DNA of 64,000 nt from Hyperoplus lanceolatus (Eukaryota > Chordata > Actinopteri > Uranoscopiformes > Ammodytidae): the NCBI GenBank assembly GCA_026929865.2, contig CM049400.1, forward strand, positions 21,470,501 to 21,534,500, in the 5' to 3' direction. Below are positions 61,068-64,000 of this stretch, piece by piece. Numbering within the stretch: the stretch's first letter is position 1; each line of letters begins with the position of its first letter. A program made the position numbers and the translations under genes. The notes below the pieces were generated by a model. It was not told the DNA's origin and ran no database searches. It saw nothing but the letters and a program-made list of their open reading frames with translations.

Positions 61068-63487
61068 ATGCCTCTAATAGTAATGTGTGGTTACCCCTGT
61101 AGTGGTAAAACACGAAGGGCAGAAGAAATAAAGGTGTATTTTGAACAAAAAACTGACCGAAAGGTTCACATTGTGAGCGACGGAGCATTGGACGTTGAGA
61201 AAAACTCTGTTTACACAGGCAAGTCAAGCTAAGCTGTGTCCTCATTCAAGTGCTTATTAGGCTACGTTTTTGCAGCTGTTGATTTGGCTAATTGTTGCAG
61301 TATGATGGAAAGTCGTCTTAAGGCTACTCTATGCTCCAATTCCGTGCGAATATAGAGACGTACGTTCACAACGTTATATCCGTCACTGCCCTCATACTTC
61401 CATGCGTCCTTTATGTTGGAATGGACATTAAGCAAATCAACCATTAGTAGGCAACAGCGCCGCTCAGAGTAAAAAGTTACTCAAATAGGAAGAAGAAGAG
61501 TCAAACAGTGAATTAACTGGAATACATATTTTATAATAGATCCATGGAAGAAACAGCTTTAGCGATATACTACGCAATGGAAGAGGCTAAACTGGAGGCT
61601 GTATTATAGACAGCGGGGGTCTGAGGACATCAATCACGACATGTCAAACAAACTAGTCTCGCACGGACCTCCGGTACTTCTCTATTGCTGCCTTCAGCCT
61701 GCCGTCTAGCTGACAGCCTGCCGTCTAGCTGACATTCCGTGCGATCCCCTCTCATGCTGCTCTGTTGTAGTTGTATGTCTCTGTGCCCCGGCCGTGTAAC
61801 TTCATAGATAGATAAATGTGTATGTAATTTCGTACCAACTCACACAAACCTCTCCTCAAAAGTTAAGACCTTTTCTAAAGTATTATGTCTTTCGTTTGTA
61901 CAGTGTGAAAATGATCTGTTGGCTGTGCGCCCCCCGTGATCTTCGGTAGTAATGCTCCGTTCTGTCCGTTTGGTACGCATCCGCAAGCTTGCAGGATACG
62001 TGCAGAACTACGCATGTAATGTACGCAGAGTACGGACAGAAGGCTCCGTCCGTATGCGTATCTAACGTAGAGCATAAATGAGCCTTTAGCTGTCCACCAA
62101 ACCTTTCATAACCGGGAACCGGTTTGGTGTAAATTTAACCTGTTCTTCAAATAGACTTAGGGCTATTTCTAGTTGTTCGGTGTGCCGCTGAACTATTAAA
62201 AATGGCTTGTACTGACAACTTTAGTTGGAGTTTTTCATTCGTGTAGGAGACAATGGCAATCATATTTAGCATTACATAATGCCAAAAATCCATAGCTTCC
62301 GTGATAATTTGGTGTGGTTTTTTTGCCCTCTCCGGTTGGATATTTAACATTGGTTGGTTTTGGATACTTTTTTTGAGATAATTGGAAGATTAATTACTCT
62401 TGGAAATATTTGTAACTTGCAAATTGCACAGCTTCTGTTGTGTTTCTATCGTGGTCACAAAGAAGACTGGATTCATAAAAAAGTGACCTTTGCAAACTCC
62501 TGCTGTTATTGAACCTTGTGGGATGTGGGATGGGATATGTTGCAGATTCCCAAAAGGAAAAACATGTCAGAGCATCTCTGAAAGCTGAGGTGGAGAGGTG
62601 AGTTTTTCTAATCTGTTTTTGGATAGGATTCACCGGTGATGGTCTGCCATAACCTTTTTAATGAATTTGTTGTTTAGGAAAGTCAACAAGGATGACATTG
62701 TAATATTGGACTCATTAAATTACATAAAAGGTAAATCTTGATTCCAATGGTTTGTTTTGCAGACATTATGATTTGTTTATGCTTCGATTTTTAAAAAAAA
62801 AGTTGAAATACCTTGCAGGCTACCGCTATGAGCTGTTCTGTCTCATCAAACACACACAAACACCACACTGCCTTGTGAGTATGCTAGAGAAATAACTTTT
62901 TGAACTATTTTTAAATACCTAACGGAGCTAAACCAAACATCACACCAGTGATAACCATAATGCTTTCTTATGATTAAGGTGTACTGTTTGACGTCCGATG
63001 ATGTGAGCTCAGCGTGGAATAGTGACAGAGATGCTGCTGAGCAGTACACCCAGGACATGTGAGTGAGAAGAGGTGCATATCAGTGTCTGTCTATGTCTGT
63101 CTTTTTTGATTTACCCGACGTCTGTTTTATTCTTTCAAAGCATTGATGCATTAGTGCTGAGATTTGAAGCCCCAGACTCCAGAAACCGATGGGACAGTCC
63201 ACTCTTCACCATCCTGAAAGACGACACGCTTCCATATGAAGCCATTTCGGACGCACTTTTCAAAAGAAAAGCACCGCCACCCAACCAGTCCACACAGAGT
63301 GTAAGGGACATGTGCTGTTTTGTGTGTTTTACATGCATTCAATGTTCAGTAGATGTACTGTATGCTCTATAATGCAGCCTTTTTCAATATCTGATGGTAA
63401 TGGAGACATTATTTTTCACTACAGCAACCACTGTCATCTTCAAACTTCTTGTACGAGTTGGACAAGATCACACAAGATTTGTTATTG
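61068..63487 (+). CDS. kti12: KTI12 homolog, P-loop cofactor of Elongator (3' end missing)
   Basis: Seven exons join in phase to the first 205 aa: 61068-61218, 62546-62597, 62678-62730, 62819-62874, 62979-63058, 63141-63300, 63425-63487. Residues 8-15 (GYPCSGKT) are a Walker A motif, and DIVILDSLNYIKGYRYELFC contains the Walker B-like block. The conserved LRFEAPDSRNRWDSPLF and APPPNQSTQSQPL blocks follow. KTI12 is an ATPase-like partner of Elongator, needed for wobble-uridine tRNA modification. Compared with human KTI12 (about 354 aa from memory) the central linker is shorter, and the last roughly 75-80 residues are absent from the window. The final donor (TTG|GTTTGT) is weak, so the end of exon 7 is tentative. 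The first intron begins with GC. Confidence 0.88.
61321..62085. mobile_element. PIF/Harbinger-like MITE with TTA duplication
   Basis: The left end AGGCTACTCTATGCTC and right end GAGCATAAATGAGCCT are imperfect inverts. The trinucleotide TTA is duplicated at 61318-61320 and 62086-62088, typical of PIF/Harbinger insertion. It includes a tandem duplication of CAGCCTGCCGTCTAGCTGA near 61697-61733 and occupies more than half of kti12 intron 1. Confidence 0.7.
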
Positions 63488-64000
63488 GTTTGTCTTCATA
63501 AGTTATTTTCTATTTTCGGTTCACTCAGATTTCTTTCCTTAGATATGTCTACATATTTTTTGCGGGGATGGTTGCAGGCTGTTTATTGTTGACTTGTCAT
63601 ATTTCAAGATCACCAAATTTAGATGCATTAAAAATAATGGACTGAGAAGTAAAATTCTGAAAAAAATCTAGGGGTTAACCTTCAACCTATAAAGCACCTG
63701 TTCAACAGCACACCACTTCATTCTATGTCCTGGACTGTCTTCAGTCCATAGAACGATAATGCAGGTGTTAATAGCCCACTAGCAGGTACACTAATGCCAC
63801 GTTCATATTATGTCAGACCTTTTCTAATTAATAGTTTCCCAAATTTTAAATATTGTGTCCACATACAAATTGTAATTATGACTCAGATGACGCTGATTTT
63901 TGTGATTTAGCACACAATATTAAAATGTTTGAAACCAAAATGCAGACATCTACCCCCCTCATTCTATTTTTAACTGTTACAAAACCAACTCATTCATTCG
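63488..64000 (+). other. kti12 intron 7, no further exon seen
   Basis: No open frame here resembles the KTI12 C-terminal region, so the remaining exon or exons should lie beyond the window edge. Confidence 0.5.

Noticed and set aside
1..64000. Prokaryote-type defence system, phage or operon
   Set aside because: Intron-split vertebrate genes, SINEs and poly(A) signals throughout; no compact gene cluster or prokaryotic signal was found.

Overview
The window is vertebrate nuclear DNA, most likely from a ray-finned fish. Genes are split into many short exons with GT-AG introns. The intergenic DNA is rich in teleost-style DNA transposons, tRNA-derived SINEs and microsatellites. Gene content matches human 15q25 (NMB, ZNF592, ALPK3, SLC28A1), plus a MALT1-like paracaspase that mammals lack at this position. 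All exon models were assembled by eye from splice sites, reading phase and recalled family sequences; no database search was run.

Layout. 1-8166: first coding exon of frmd5 (minus strand, 8065-8166) and part of its large first intron. 8167-10991: intergenic, holding a fold-back Tc1/mariner remnant. 10992-20734 (minus): a complete 14-exon paracaspase of 655 aa with two N-terminal Ig domains, a caspase-like domain with an intact His/Cys pair and a C-terminal Ig-like domain, but no death domain. One intron carries a nest of three DNA transposons and another a perfect 66-bp inverted repeat. 20735-23255: divergent promoter region with two MEF2-type sites near the next gene. 23256-34439 (plus): alpk3, 14 exons, 1841 aa, with key catalytic positions of its alpha-kinase domain replaced. 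34440-36507: tail-to-tail 3' ends. 36508-44964 (minus): an 18-exon SLC28 concentrative nucleoside transporter of 653 aa. 44965-52891: intergenic, dominated by a roughly 6-kb interrupted inverted repeat with nested transposons. 52892-57914 (plus): znf592, 1244 aa. 59945-60507 (plus): nmb, preproneuromedin B, 122 aa. 61068 to about 63487 (plus): kti12, seven exons seen, 3' end outside the window; its first intron is of the GC-AG class.

The genes do not form an operon or pathway. The informative link is evolutionary: paracaspase-alpk3-znf592-nmb mirrors MALT1-ALPK2-ZNF532-GRP on human 18q21, so the block looks like one half of an ancient whole-genome-duplication pair, and the paracaspase like the MALT1 ohnolog missing from mammals. 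No prokaryote-type system, CRISPR array, rRNA or functional tRNA gene was seen.
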